Below, piece after piece: positions 55,587 through 64,000 of a stretch of DNA of 64,000 nt; within the stretch, counting starts at the first letter, position 1; each line of letters begins with the position of its first letter. The position numbers and the translations under genes are program-made. The notes beneath the pieces were generated by a model. The model saw only the letters and a list, made by a program, of their open reading frames with translations. It was not told the origin of the DNA and searched no databases. The stretch covers positions 372,001 through 436,000 of the forward strand of contig JADJHL010000008.1 of NCBI GenBank assembly GCA_016707585.1, in the 5' to 3' direction. This stretch comes from Ignavibacteriales bacterium. GTDB lineage: Bacteria; Bacteroidota; Ignavibacteria; Ignavibacteriales; Ignavibacteriaceae.

Positions 55587-57611
55587 TTATTGGTTTTCAG
55601 TTGAAAACGTAATTTTAAATTCTGTTTTATCTTTTGGATGAACTTCAAGTGTTCCGTCAATCTGTTGAACAAGACTTGTAACCAATTTTAATCCTAATGA
55701 TTCGGATTCATCAATATTAAAACTGTCTGGCAAACCTTTTCCATTATCTGAAATTGAAAGTACAAATCTATTAGAAGAAATATTTTTAAAACTTAACAAA
55801 ATCCTATGCTCTGTAAGTTCATCAGTTTCAATACCTGTAAAAGCGTATTTAAGAGCATTGGATAGCAGTTCGTTTATTATAAGTCCTAATGGAACAGATA
55901 CTTCAACAGATAAATAAACATCGTCCAAATCATAATCAATGTTAAGATTTACAATATTGGTTTTGTAAGTAGTAAAAATAAAATTAGTAAGATTTTTTAA
56001 ATAATCAGAAAAGTCTATTCTTGCAAGATCTTTTGATTGATAAAGTTTTTCGTGCACAAGTGCTAAAGATTTTACACGGTTCTGGCTATCCTTAAAGATA
56101 CTTTGTGTTGCTGCATCATCAATTTTAAGTGATTGAAGATACAATAAACTAGTTATTATCTGTAAATTATTTTTTACTCTATGATGAATTTCTTTTAATA
56201 AAACTTCTTTTTCACGCAAAGAATTTTGAAGCTCATCTGCGTGCTGTTTTAATTTTTCTTCAAGACTTAGTTGTACAATTGCAACAGCAACCTGGTTACT
56301 GATTTCTAAAATTGTATCAATTGTTGATTGCTTAATTCCTTCTGACTCTGCAAAAGCAAAATTTAACTCACCGATTAACTGACCTTGAAATTTCAATCCA
56401 ACACAAATGTAAGAATTGATTCCTTTTGCTAAAACCAGTTTTTCCATTTCGGATTTTTGCTTCTTTTGAGATAAATTTTCTTCTAAGTAATAATCAACTT
56501 CTTGCAATCTTTCTAAAGAAGCAAAGTGGCTAAGTAAAAAATTTTCTTCTGATTCAATAATTCTGTTTTTTTCAAAAGTAAATGCGTAAAGCACAGCTGA
56601 ACCATTTGAAAAATCAAACATTGCTGCGCTTGAGCGAGAGAACTTTACAATGTTGTCGTTTATCTTTTGTGCAGAATTCTTAAAAATATCAACAGGTGAT
56701 TTTGAAGAAATTATGCCTTTATAAATTTCTTCAAGTGTTTCAAGTTTAATTGTGTATTGATTTAAAATTACTTCTGTTTTCTTTCGCTCTTCAATTTCAC
56801 TAGTAAGTTGAATATTTGTTTTTGCTAGTTCATTAGTTCTTTCCTGTACCTTGTTTTCAAGTTCATCACGACTTTTACTAACAGCATCAGTCATTTTATT
56901 AAATGAATCTGAAAGCATACCAAGTTCATCTTTAGAGTGAATGTTAACTCTTGCGGTTAAATCGCCAGATTCAATTCTCTTTGCCATTATAGAAAGATCA
57001 GAAATTGGTTTTGTTAATTTTTTAGTGAAGAGAAATGTTGCTAAAAATGATAAAAGAATTGTTCCTATTGCTAGCACTATTGCCCTAGTTACCATTTCTC
57101 TTATTGTACTATCGTAACTTTCTGTTGAAAGACCAACATGAATCCAACCCCATTCGATTCCAGTATACATAAAAGTTTTAGAAAGATGATAAACCTCATT
57201 ATTTATTACATTTGAATGGATGATTCTTCCATCAGAAAAATCTTTTGGATTCTTCCAGAAGCCGTCAAGGTTTTCATTACTCCAATTATTTTTTTGAAAT
57301 AAAAATGATTGTGTTCCATCATTTTTAATAACCGCGATATATAATATTGAGTTACTATTATTTACGGTACTCATACTATAATCAATAATAAGTTGATAAT
57401 CATCCGTTATTAAAGCAGATTTATTTGCCTGTATATATGATGATGCAACATCCTGAGCCTCAAATCTCATTCTTTCTAATAAAGTTTCCTTTTGATATGG
57501 TATGCTGAAAAAAATGTAAAATGATATTGTAAAAATTATTAGTATCCAGATAAATAGAATTATTCTTACTGAAATACTTTTCTGATTAAACTTTGATATT
57601 GCTTTCATCAT
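55587..57611 (-). CDS. Membrane histidine kinase with HAMP, GAF and HisKA_2 domains
   Basis: 674 residues. TM1 near 16-36, an uncharacterised periplasmic domain (~40-165), TM2 near 180-200, HAMP (KPISDLSIMAKRIESGDLTARV), a coiled coil, a GAF domain (~320-450), and HisKA_2 with EIHHRVKNNLQIITSLLYLQ near 483 followed by an ATPase with NELLSNALKYAF and DNGKGLPDS. It should phosphorylate a stand-alone receiver, and the next gene provides one. No binding-protein domain is fused to it, but six separate binding-protein genes precede it. Confidence 0.88.
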   Translation of the reverse strand: MMKAISKFNQKSISVRIILFIWILIIFTISFYIFFSIPYQKETLLERMRFEAQDVASSYIQANKSALITDDYQLIIDYSMSTVNNSNSILYIAVIKNDGTQSFLFQKNNWSNENLDGFWKNPKDFSDGRIIHSNVINNEVYHLSKTFMYTGIEWGWIHVGLSTESYDSTIREMVTRAIVLAIGTILLSFLATFLFTKKLTKPISDLSIMAKRIESGDLTARVNIHSKDELGMLSDSFNKMTDAVSKSRDELENKVQERTNELAKTNIQLTSEIEERKKTEVILNQYTIKLETLEEIYKGIISSKSPVDIFKNSAQKINDNIVKFSRSSAAMFDFSNGSAVLYAFTFEKNRIIESEENFLLSHFASLERLQEVDYYLEENLSQKKQKSEMEKLVLAKGINSYICVGLKFQGQLIGELNFAFAESEGIKQSTIDTILEISNQVAVAIVQLSLEEKLKQHADELQNSLREKEVLLKEIHHRVKNNLQIITSLLYLQSLKIDDAATQSIFKDSQNRVKSLALVHEKLYQSKDLARIDFSDYLKNLTNFIFTTYKTNIVNLNIDYDLDDVYLSVEVSVPLGLIINELLSNALKYAFTGIETDELTEHRILLSFKNISSNRFVLSISDNGKGLPDSFNIDESESLGLKLVTSLVQQIDGTLEVHPKDKTEFKITFSTENQ

Positions 57612-57629
57612 ATAAATATAGATTAAATT

Positions 57630-58541
57630 TTATTTAAAAAACTTGTTATACATATTTATCACTTTTTCTGCTTCATCCAATTGCTCTTTTTTAATAGGAA
57701 CAATCTTAGACATCTTAAATAGACTTAAAATTTGTTTGCCATTGTTATCTTTATGAATATTTACGGCAATATCCTGGATAGCAGTTATAGTTTGTGCATT
57801 CAACCCCTTTTTATAAACAAAGACTCCATTTAAAAACCCTTCAGATTTTTTGATGATTTTAACTTTAGATTTAATTGAAGGATTTAATTCACACGCAACA
57901 TTAAATGTACCTTCAGAAATTATTACGTAATCTGTTTTTCCAAAAAAAAGCGAAAGTAAATCTTCATTTTCACTCTGACTACTTAATTGCAGATTTATTG
58001 TTTTATAAAGTTTTGCACCTAATTCATTTCTTAAAATTGCTTTTAACCAATAATAACCAACTGATTTTTGAATTGATCTTGGAATAGAAATCTTTTGGTT
58101 TGATAATTGGGTTAATTCTATCTTTGTATTTTTTGAACTGGTTACTAGTAAATAGTGCACACTATTTTCGGAAGGATGATGCATCCCTGACAAAAAAGGA
58201 ATAAAATCTTTTTTGTTATTTATTTTGAAATAATCATAAACGGAAACATTAAAATATTGTATGTATCCACTTTCAATATCTTTTTGCATTGATTTAAGAT
58301 CAGAATACATTTTACCTTCAAAATCAAAATCATAAATCTTTTGTTCCTTTAATCTCTTCACAAAAGAATCTGTTAAAATTTTAAATGCAGCTTCAGCATC
58401 TTTAAGCTCAACTCCATCAACCATATCAGCAATTCCACCTAATCTTACCACATCTTTTTTTATAGTCTTGTTTGATTGAGCAAAACTTTGTCCAAAAAAC
58501 AAAAGGATTAATAATAGAAATATTGCTTTTGTGAAATTCAT
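57630..58541 (-). CDS. PhnD-like periplasmic binding protein, array member 6 (divergent)
   Basis: 303 residues with a signal peptide (MNFTKAIFLLLILLFFGQSFAQ). It keeps the array pattern: KDAEAAFKILTDSFVKRL, TQLSNQKISIPRS, FNVACELNPSIKSKVKII and HKDNNGKQILSLFKMSKIVPIK. It is the most diverged copy; the NVVLPVFFNKA block is replaced by LLSLFFGKTDYVII. It sits next to the sensor kinase, 18 bases upstream of it, so it may be the member that touches the kinase. Function inferred from family only. Confidence 0.75.
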   Translation of the reverse strand: MNFTKAIFLLLILLFFGQSFAQSNKTIKKDVVRLGGIADMVDGVELKDAEAAFKILTDSFVKRLKEQKIYDFDFEGKMYSDLKSMQKDIESGYIQYFNVSVYDYFKINNKKDFIPFLSGMHHPSENSVHYLLVTSSKNTKIELTQLSNQKISIPRSIQKSVGYYWLKAILRNELGAKLYKTINLQLSSQSENEDLLSLFFGKTDYVIISEGTFNVACELNPSIKSKVKIIKKSEGFLNGVFVYKKGLNAQTITAIQDIAVNIHKDNNGKQILSLFKMSKIVPIKKEQLDEAEKVINMYNKFFK

Positions 58542-58545
58542 TTCT

Positions 58546-59424
58546 CTACTCTAATAACTTATAATAACTTTTTAAGTATTCTTCTTTAAATAAAATTAGC
58601 TTATCTGCACCAAATAATTGAAGTAACTGCTTACCATACTGGTTTTCGTGCATAGTTGGTAAAATTTCTTGCATTACTTTATAATTATCTGAATTAGTGT
58701 TTTGAGAATTAAGACAAGTAATGCCTAAAATTAATGGTTCGGAAGAATAAATTACTTTTGTTTGATTGCTTATCCCCGGATTTAACTCTTTAAGAAGATT
58801 AAACGATGAGTTTGTAACGATACAAGCTTTTGCTTTATTAAAGAAAACGGGTAATAAAACATTTGTAGCTTTATTACTAAAAATAATTTCCTTAAAAAAA
58901 ACATCCATTGCTTTTAGTTTTGCATCTTTAAGTAGTTTTCTTAGCCATTTTGTAGCAGCCTGATCTTCTGAATTTGATTGAATGTAAATAGTTTCACCTT
59001 TTAACTGTGAAATATCAGTTATTTTATCATTACTATTTACAATTAAATGATAGACATAACCATATAATGAGTTTGAATAGTTAACACAAAATGGCTCAAC
59101 AGGTATTTTCTTTTTTAATCTTAAATATTCTTCGGTTGTAAGTAATATCATATCAAAGCCATTACTGCAACTTTCCAGAATTTCTTTATCGCTTGTTACA
59201 ATCTCAACTTTAAAATCACTTTTAATATTCTTTAATTTCTTTATATGATTTGCCAAAATTTGTGCAGTAGCATGAGCATCTTCCGTTTTTATATTATGGA
59301 AGGAACTCTTTGAAAAAATAACTTTTATTTCTTTTTCATTTTCTGGCAAATTGTTTTGGGTCTTTTGACTAAACAAAGTTAAAGTTAGAAAAAGGAATAT
59401 TTGCAATAATAAAAGAAGATTCAT
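58546..59424 (-). CDS. PhnD-like periplasmic binding protein, array member 5
   Basis: 292 residues; signal peptide MNLLLLLQIFLFLTLTLFSQ. Array blocks: KTEDAHATAQILANHIKKLK near 45, ITDISQLKGETIYIQSNS near 145, KATNVLLPVFFNKAKACIV near 190, LLKELNPGI and MHENQYGKQLLQLFGADKL near the end. It is the nearest relative of member 4, with which it shares a 29-base identical stretch (58826-58854 against 59710-59738). It lies four bases before member 6. Confidence 0.82.
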   Translation of the reverse strand: MNLLLLLQIFLFLTLTLFSQKTQNNLPENEKEIKVIFSKSSFHNIKTEDAHATAQILANHIKKLKNIKSDFKVEIVTSDKEILESCSNGFDMILLTTEEYLRLKKKIPVEPFCVNYSNSLYGYVYHLIVNSNDKITDISQLKGETIYIQSNSEDQAATKWLRKLLKDAKLKAMDVFFKEIIFSNKATNVLLPVFFNKAKACIVTNSSFNLLKELNPGISNQTKVIYSSEPLILGITCLNSQNTNSDNYKVMQEILPTMHENQYGKQLLQLFGADKLILFKEEYLKSYYKLLE

Positions 59425-59429
59425 AAAAA

Positions 59430-60302
59430 TTACTTTGCTAATTTTAAATAGTTTTGTAAATATTCATCTTTATAAGGAACAAGTTTATCAGCATTAAAAA
59501 GATGAAGCAATTGTTTTCCATATTCGTTTTCGTGCAGAGTAAACATTATATCCTTTAATATATTATATGTATCAGTATCTTTCTTTTTTTTATTCAAACA
59601 TCCTAAGCCAAGCAAGAGAAAATCACTGCTTTCAAGTATTTTCATTTTTGTTTTAATTGAAGGATTTAGTTCAACTAATAAATTCAATGACGCTTCAGTA
59701 ACAATACACGCTTTTGCTTTATTAAAGAAAACGGGTAAAACAACATTAGTAGCTTTATAATCTGTTATTATATCCTTTACAAACTTTTTACTATTTGATA
59801 ACCCTTTTTCTCGTAATAGCTTTTCTAACCATAAGAATGGTGCCTTTTGATATTCGCGTGCTAAAATATAAATCGTTTCATTTTTTAGTTGAGAAATATC
59901 ATTAATATTATCAGTTTTATTTACAAGAAGATGGTATTTAAATCCAACATTACCGGCTGTATAATTTGTTGTAAATGGTTCTAGTGATAATTTCTTTTGA
60001 AGATGTATATATTCTTCAGTGTTTAAAATTATACAGTCAAAATCATCCTCAGCAGCTTTTTCTATTTCATCAAGAGTATTAGGTGTCTCTACAATAAATT
60101 CTTGCTCAAGTTTATTAGATTTTTTTATATGATTTGCTAAAATTTCTGCTATTGCTTGTGCATCTTCTGTTTTTGCATTATGAAAAGCATTAATTGAAAT
60201 AATAAGTTTAATAGTCTTTTGAGTTTTACTATTGCTTTTTGTCTGACAATTTAATGACGTTACCAAAAAAACAGATAATATGTAAACAAATATTGTTTTC
60301 AT
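59430..60302 (-). CDS. PhnD-like periplasmic binding protein, array member 4
   Basis: 290 residues from the ATG at 60302, which opens the signal peptide MKTIFVYILSVFLVTSLNCQ right after the stop of member 3; the longer frame to 60341 would add 13 residues before it. Blocks: KTEDAQAIAEILANHIKKSN, INDISQLKNETIYILARE, APFLWLEKLLREKGL, DYKATNVVLPVFFNKAKACIV, LVELNPSIK and LHENEYGKQLLHLFNADKLVPYK. Soluble, periplasmic. It has no partner permease or ATPase nearby. Confidence 0.85.
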   Translation of the reverse strand: MKTIFVYILSVFLVTSLNCQTKSNSKTQKTIKLIISINAFHNAKTEDAQAIAEILANHIKKSNKLEQEFIVETPNTLDEIEKAAEDDFDCIILNTEEYIHLQKKLSLEPFTTNYTAGNVGFKYHLLVNKTDNINDISQLKNETIYILAREYQKAPFLWLEKLLREKGLSNSKKFVKDIITDYKATNVVLPVFFNKAKACIVTEASLNLLVELNPSIKTKMKILESSDFLLLGLGCLNKKKKDTDTYNILKDIMFTLHENEYGKQLLHLFNADKLVPYKDEYLQNYLKLAK

Positions 60303-60303
60303 T

Positions 60304-61191
60304 TTATTTGTATAAGTCCAAATATTTTTGCCAGTATTCATCTTTAAATGGAATCATCTTATCAACCATAAACAAATCTAATAACTGCTTTCCATAGTTG
60401 TCTTCGTGCAATGAACTTAATATATCGCAAATAAAATCTTTTCTTTTTTTATCCTTGCTCCGTCCATCAAATGAAATAATACCAAACAATATTGGACTTG
60501 ATTTATTAATGATGTTTAAACTCTTTTTTAGTTGAGGATTTAATTCGAATAGTAATTCTAAAGCTGGTCTGGATACAATTGCGGCAGTAGTTTTATTAAA
60601 GTAAACTGGCAGAACAACATTTGTAGCTTTGTAATCATACTTTATATCCTTAAAAAACTTTTCTTTTACAGAAAGATTTGCATCACGTAATAATTTATCC
60701 AGCCAAACCGAAGCTGTGTTAAAATTGGATTTTGAAAGGATAATTATTGATCCATCCTTTAAGGATTTTATATCATTAAAATTTTGCTTTTTATTTGTAA
60801 TTAGATAAAATTCAAACCCAACACTTCCATTTGTTTCATTAACAAAAGTAAAATCTAATTTATTTTTCTTTTTAAGAATTTCAGTTTCAACTGTGGTTGC
60901 TAAAATAAAATCAAATGGTTTTTTAATTGATTCGGTAATTTCATCCACGCCATTGCATATCTCAATCTTAATTTCTTCTTCAAGTTTCATTTTGCGTTGA
61001 ATATTTTGAGCTAGAATTTTTGTTGTAGCAATTGCATCTTCAGCTTTCATATTTTGCAATAAATTGGTGGAGAAGATTAACCGGAAATCTTTTTCTTGCG
61101 GATATAGTGGATATGCGAGAAATAAAAAACTTAATATTAGAATCCTAAATTTTATTTTAATCTGAAACATATTTAGAGAGTTTAAAAACAT
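60304..61191 (-). CDS. PhnD-like periplasmic binding protein, array member 3
   Basis: 295 residues. The start at 61191 is three bases after member 2; an ATG at 61170 would also give a signal peptide (MFQIKIKFRILILSFLFL). Blocks: KAEDAIATTKILAQNIQRKM, FNDIKSLKDGSIIILSKS, ASVWLDKLLRDANL, DYKATNVVLPVYFNKTTAAIV, LFELNPQLKK and LHEDNYGKQLLDLFMVDKMIPFK. FDGRSKDKKRKDF, shared with member 1, marks these as a subgroup. Confidence 0.85.
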   Translation of the reverse strand: MFLNSLNMFQIKIKFRILILSFLFLAYPLYPQEKDFRLIFSTNLLQNMKAEDAIATTKILAQNIQRKMKLEEEIKIEICNGVDEITESIKKPFDFILATTVETEILKKKNKLDFTFVNETNGSVGFEFYLITNKKQNFNDIKSLKDGSIIILSKSNFNTASVWLDKLLRDANLSVKEKFFKDIKYDYKATNVVLPVYFNKTTAAIVSRPALELLFELNPQLKKSLNIINKSSPILFGIISFDGRSKDKKRKDFICDILSSLHEDNYGKQLLDLFMVDKMIPFKDEYWQKYLDLYK

Positions 61192-61194
61192 AGT

Positions 61195-62091
61195 CTATTT
61201 ATATAACTCCATAAACTTTGTAAGATATTCTTCTTTATATGGAATTATTTTATCCAGGCTAAATAGACTTAGAAATTGTCGGCCATCAGCATCATTGTGC
61301 ATTGTGGTTAGTATATCATAAATAAATTTTTCGCGTTCTTTATTTTTACTTTTAGTATCAAAACTTAAAACGCCAAACAGTAATGTTTTAGATGTAGCCA
61401 AAATATGTAAGTCTTTTTTGATGTTTGGATTTAATTCGCACATCACATCAAAACTTTCTTTTGTAATTACTGCCGCATCAACTTTTTTAAAAAAGACAGG
61501 CAAAAGAATATTTGTCGGTTTGTAATCAAAAAATATTTCTCCAAAGAATTTATTTTTAACAGGTAATTTATTATCTCTTAAAATTTTCTCTAACCATAGC
61601 GAAGGTGTTTGCCCATCAGTTCTAGCAAGTATATTTAGTCTTTGATTCTTTAAATCACTTAAATGAGTCAAGTTTTTATCTTTTCTAGTAACTAAATAAT
61701 ACACAAAGCCATAAGAGCCTTGAGTTTGATTAACTAAGACTGGTTTAACATTCCCTTTCTTAAGCAACTTAACTAAAGTAACCGTTGTTGAAAGTACGAA
61801 ATCAAAATTAGTCTTAGTAGCATCAATCAATTCTTCATCATTCTCGCAAATAACTATTTCAGCTTCATCTTCAATTCCTTTTTGTTTTTTTATCTTTTCT
61901 GTAAAGATCTTTGTAAGTGCAATTGCATCTTCTGTTTTTGTGTTAAAGAAAAGTTCTTTTGAATAAATAAATCGATAAACCTTTTTTGTACCAGCATCTG
62001 AATCTTGTGCAAAAAGTAAAGGAGAGAAAATGATTGACAAAACAAATAATATGATTAAGTGTTTTGTAATATTTATACCAGCAAATGCCAT
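61195..62091 (-). CDS. PhnD-like periplasmic binding protein, array member 2
   Basis: 298 residues with a signal peptide ending near LLFAQ. Blocks: KTEDAIALTKIFTEKIKKQK, LTHLSDLKNQRLNILART, TPSLWLEKILRDNKL, DYKPTNILLPVFFKKVDAAVI, VMCELNPNIKK and MHNDADGRQFLSLFSLDKIIPYK. Its final block differs (DADGRQF for NYGKQL). Four bases separate it from member 1, so the two are surely cotranscribed. Confidence 0.85.
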   Translation of the reverse strand: MAFAGINITKHLIILFVLSIIFSPLLFAQDSDAGTKKVYRFIYSKELFFNTKTEDAIALTKIFTEKIKKQKGIEDEAEIVICENDEELIDATKTNFDFVLSTTVTLVKLLKKGNVKPVLVNQTQGSYGFVYYLVTRKDKNLTHLSDLKNQRLNILARTDGQTPSLWLEKILRDNKLPVKNKFFGEIFFDYKPTNILLPVFFKKVDAAVITKESFDVMCELNPNIKKDLHILATSKTLLFGVLSFDTKSKNKEREKFIYDILTTMHNDADGRQFLSLFSLDKIIPYKEEYLTKFMELYK

Positions 62092-62095
62092 ATTG

Positions 62096-62977
62096 CTACT
62101 TATATAATTCTAAAATGTTATCTAAATATTCCTGTTTAAAAGGGATCAATCTATCTACCATATAAAGTGTTAAAACCTGTTTCCCGTAATTATTTTTATG
62201 AAGTTCTTGAAGATATTTTAAAAGAAAATTTTTACGCTCTTCATCTTTGCTCCTTCCATCAGAACAAAATAAAGCATTAGGAAAAGGTTTTGATTTTAAA
62301 ACTATAATTGCTTCATTTTTAATTTTTGGATTTAATTCACAGATAAGATTGAAAGCCGATTCTGTTACAATCGCGGCATCTGCTTTGTTAAAAAATACTG
62401 GCAAAACAACATTTGTAGTCTTATAATCAAAATTAACTTGTTTGAAATACTTATTCTGTGAAGGGAGATTATTATCCTTCAAAATTTTATCCAGCCATAA
62501 TGATGGCGCCTGGCCTTCAGAATTTGAAAGAACGTAAATAATTCCATCTTTAATATCTCTAAGTGTTTTTTTATTTCCCTTTTTGTTTGTGATGAGATAG
62601 TAAATATCTCCATAACTATTATCGATTTCTGAAAGTAACGTTGGCTGGATGCTGAATTTCTTTTTCAATTTTAGATATTCAATTGGTGAGATATAAAGTA
62701 TATCAAATTGTGTTTTTAAACTATCAAGTAATTCTTTTTCGTTCTCACAAACAGAAATTTCAAACTTAGCTTTAATATTTCCGTTTTTATTCAATTCAGC
62801 AGCTAATATTTTAGTGGATGCTTCTACATCCTCTGGTTTAGTATTCTGGAACATACTTGATGAAATTATTAACCTGTAAACATGGTCATCATACTTTTGG
62901 CAGTAAGAAATATTATGGCCAAAAAGGACTCCAAGTAGAAGTATTATAGCTCGATATCTGATAATATTACAAATCAT
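62096..62977 (-). CDS. PhnD-like periplasmic binding protein, array member 1
   Basis: 293 residues from the ATG at 62977, which overlaps the TolC stop as TGATG; a TTG one codon earlier is also in frame. A signal peptide is followed by KPEDVEASTKILAAELNKNG, IKDGIIYVLSNS, APSLWLDKILKDNNL, DYKTTNVVLPVFFNKADAAIV, LICELNPKIKN and LHKNNYGKQVLTLYMVDRLIPFK. It is the first binding protein after the outer-membrane gene. The family (PhnD/SsuA-like) binds small oxyanions or phosphonates; ligand unknown here. Confidence 0.85.
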   Translation of the reverse strand: MICNIIRYRAIILLLGVLFGHNISYCQKYDDHVYRLIISSSMFQNTKPEDVEASTKILAAELNKNGNIKAKFEISVCENEKELLDSLKTQFDILYISPIEYLKLKKKFSIQPTLLSEIDNSYGDIYYLITNKKGNKKTLRDIKDGIIYVLSNSEGQAPSLWLDKILKDNNLPSQNKYFKQVNFDYKTTNVVLPVFFNKADAAIVTESAFNLICELNPKIKNEAIIVLKSKPFPNALFCSDGRSKDEERKNFLLKYLQELHKNNYGKQVLTLYMVDRLIPFKQEYLDNILELYK

Positions 62978-64000
62978 CAATTTGTTTTGTTTAATAAACT
63001 TTCTAATTGAGATTTTAATTCAGTTCTTTCATAAAGTGCAAGTTGATATTGAGCCATCATTATTGATTCCATTATTTGAGCTTCAATAAAATCGGCTACT
63101 TCGCCAATTTCGTTTTGATACGCACGTAAGTTTAAATCTCTATTTTCTGATGCAGCAATCATTGCTTCTTTAGAGCTTACTATTTTATCATCTGATTTTT
63201 TTAGCTCAGTTAACAACTGGGTTAATTTCATCTTCAAACTTTCTTCCACAAAAACTTTTTGAAATTGTAAACCCTTAAGTTCTGCTTCATTTTCTTCCAC
63301 TTTACCTGCAGTCCTAAATCCGTTAAATAACGAAAGTTGTAATCCTAATCCCAATGTAAAAACATTTTTATTTTTGTCAGTTGCAAATCCGTAATCATAA
63401 CTGTTATCAAGTCTATGATAATTTCCGAACAGAGCAAGAGAAGGATAATAATCACTTTCAGCTTCATCAATTTTTGCGTTATAAATGTTTGTAGCTATGT
63501 CAAGATTTTTTAGATACAAGTTGGTTGAAAGAAGTTCGTTAAGTGTTTCTTGTTCTTTTGGAGTTAGATATTCAATTTCAAGTGAGGAATCTTTAATAGA
63601 AATTTCTGATGAAAGGCTTAATCCTAAATAATATTTTAATGCTGAGTTTGCTACGGAATTCTTGCTTCCTAATTCAGATACAATCCCTCTAAAGGATTCA
63701 AGACTCATTTTATTTTTTAGATAATCTAATTTACTAACAGTACCAGATCCAGTTTGATATAAACTTTCAGTTAAATGATAAGTTGCTTCAAATCTTTCAA
63801 AAGCATCGCTACCAATTTTTAATAATTGCTGAGTTAAAATTACTGCATAGTAAGCTTTTTTAACATTAAGTGTAATTTCATTTTCTGTAAGTGCAAGATT
63901 ATTTTGTGAAATTAAAATACTATGTTCAACCTGATCAATAATTGATGAAATTTTTCCACCAGTAAAAACAGGATAAACTAAAGTTAGATCTGTCATTATA
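62977..64000 (-). CDS. TolC-like outer-membrane efflux protein (partial at window end)
   Basis: The frame runs off the window end; 341 codons are visible. The ATG at 63996 is not the true start because TDLTLVYPVFTGGKISSIIDQ corresponds to the inner part of TolC-family proteins and no signal peptide is present. Long heptad-like helices (NEITLNVKKAYYAVILTQQLLKIGSDAFERFEATYHL) and ALFGNYHRL...GLGLQLSLFNGFR match the outer-membrane factor repeat. It starts the binding-protein operon. Its partner pump, if any, must lie beyond the window. Confidence 0.85.
   Translation of the reverse strand, partial: IMTDLTLVYPVFTGGKISSIIDQVEHSILISQNNLALTENEITLNVKKAYYAVILTQQLLKIGSDAFERFEATYHLTESLYQTGSGTVSKLDYLKNKMSLESFRGIVSELGSKNSVANSALKYYLGLSLSSEISIKDSSLEIEYLTPKEQETLNELLSTNLYLKNLDIATNIYNAKIDEAESDYYPSLALFGNYHRLDNSYDYGFATDKNKNVFTLGLGLQLSLFNGFRTAGKVEENEAELKGLQFQKVFVEESLKMKLTQLLTELKKSDDKIVSSKEAMIAASENRDLNLRAYQNEIGEVADFIEAQIMESIMMAQYQLALYERTELKSQLESLLNKTN

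Noticed and set aside
57630..62977. Binding-protein array as a phosphonate importer
   Set aside because: No permease or ATPase gene is present in the operon, and the outer-membrane gene is of export type.
1..64000. CRISPR arrays, tRNA or rRNA genes, insertion sequences
   Set aside because: No regularly spaced direct repeats, cloverleaf patterns or transposase-like proteins were seen on either strand; short RNAs could still be missed by eye.

Overview
This is an AT-rich window from a Gram-negative bacterium of the Bacteroidota/Chlorobi side, most likely an Ignavibacteria member. Four secreted proteins carry the C-terminal type IX secretion (Por) sorting domain with the NxPNPFNPxT signature. 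Several promoters fit the Bacteroidota pattern TTG-N19/21-TAnnTTTG, DUF4837 is a family typical of this group, and the gene mix (FlxABCD/Hdr complex, KdpFABC-DE, M1 peptidase, BNR-repeat secreted protein) fits. No tRNA, rRNA, IS element or CRISPR array was recognised.

Layout. 1-2530: an AddB/RecB-type helicase-nuclease, cut by the window start and split by a +1 frameshift at a run of seven A. 2606-6467: two type IX-secreted proteins (an M1 aminopeptidase and a beta-helix protein that has lost its N-terminus). 6567-7781: an MFS transporter. 7957-14606: a seven-gene operon hdrC-hdrB-hdrA-mvhD plus two ferredoxin-like subunits and an FAD/NAD subunit, an NADH-linked heterodisulfide-reductase-type electron-bifurcating complex. 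14681-21051: greA with a promoter and a terminator-like leader hairpin, then tilS-hpt-ftsH-polyprenol kinase-like-DUF4837. 21061-25811 (minus strand): a DUF2723 membrane protein and glnE. 25899-31794: a class D beta-lactamase, small unknown proteins and two more type IX-secreted proteins. 31870-39986: the potassium uptake operon kdpFABCDE with a probable KdpE operator and a terminator. 40113-53632: secA, PII, a PorW/SprE-like lipoprotein, an AlbA_2 protein, a SpoU methylase and rlmN, an acyl-CoA dehydrogenase, a divergent YidD with two TPR membrane proteins, lemA with a TPM-domain gene, and a ferredoxin.

53680-64000 (minus strand) is the most unusual part. A TolC-like outer-membrane protein (cut by the window end) is followed in one tight operon by six tandem paralogous PhnD-like periplasmic binding proteins. 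After these come a membrane HisKA_2-type histidine kinase and a receiver-PAS-PAS-histidine kinase. No ABC permease or ATPase is present. The array therefore looks like a multi-protein periplasmic sensing module feeding a phosphorelay, not a transporter. This reading is an inference from gene order and sequence.

Many genes overlap or lie a few bases apart (hdr operon, kdpC/kdpD, ftsH/kinase, yidD/TPR, TolC/binding proteins), which points to translational coupling. Where an upstream in-frame TTG or ATG made a gene longer than its family or signal peptide supports, I chose the internal start and say so in the entry.
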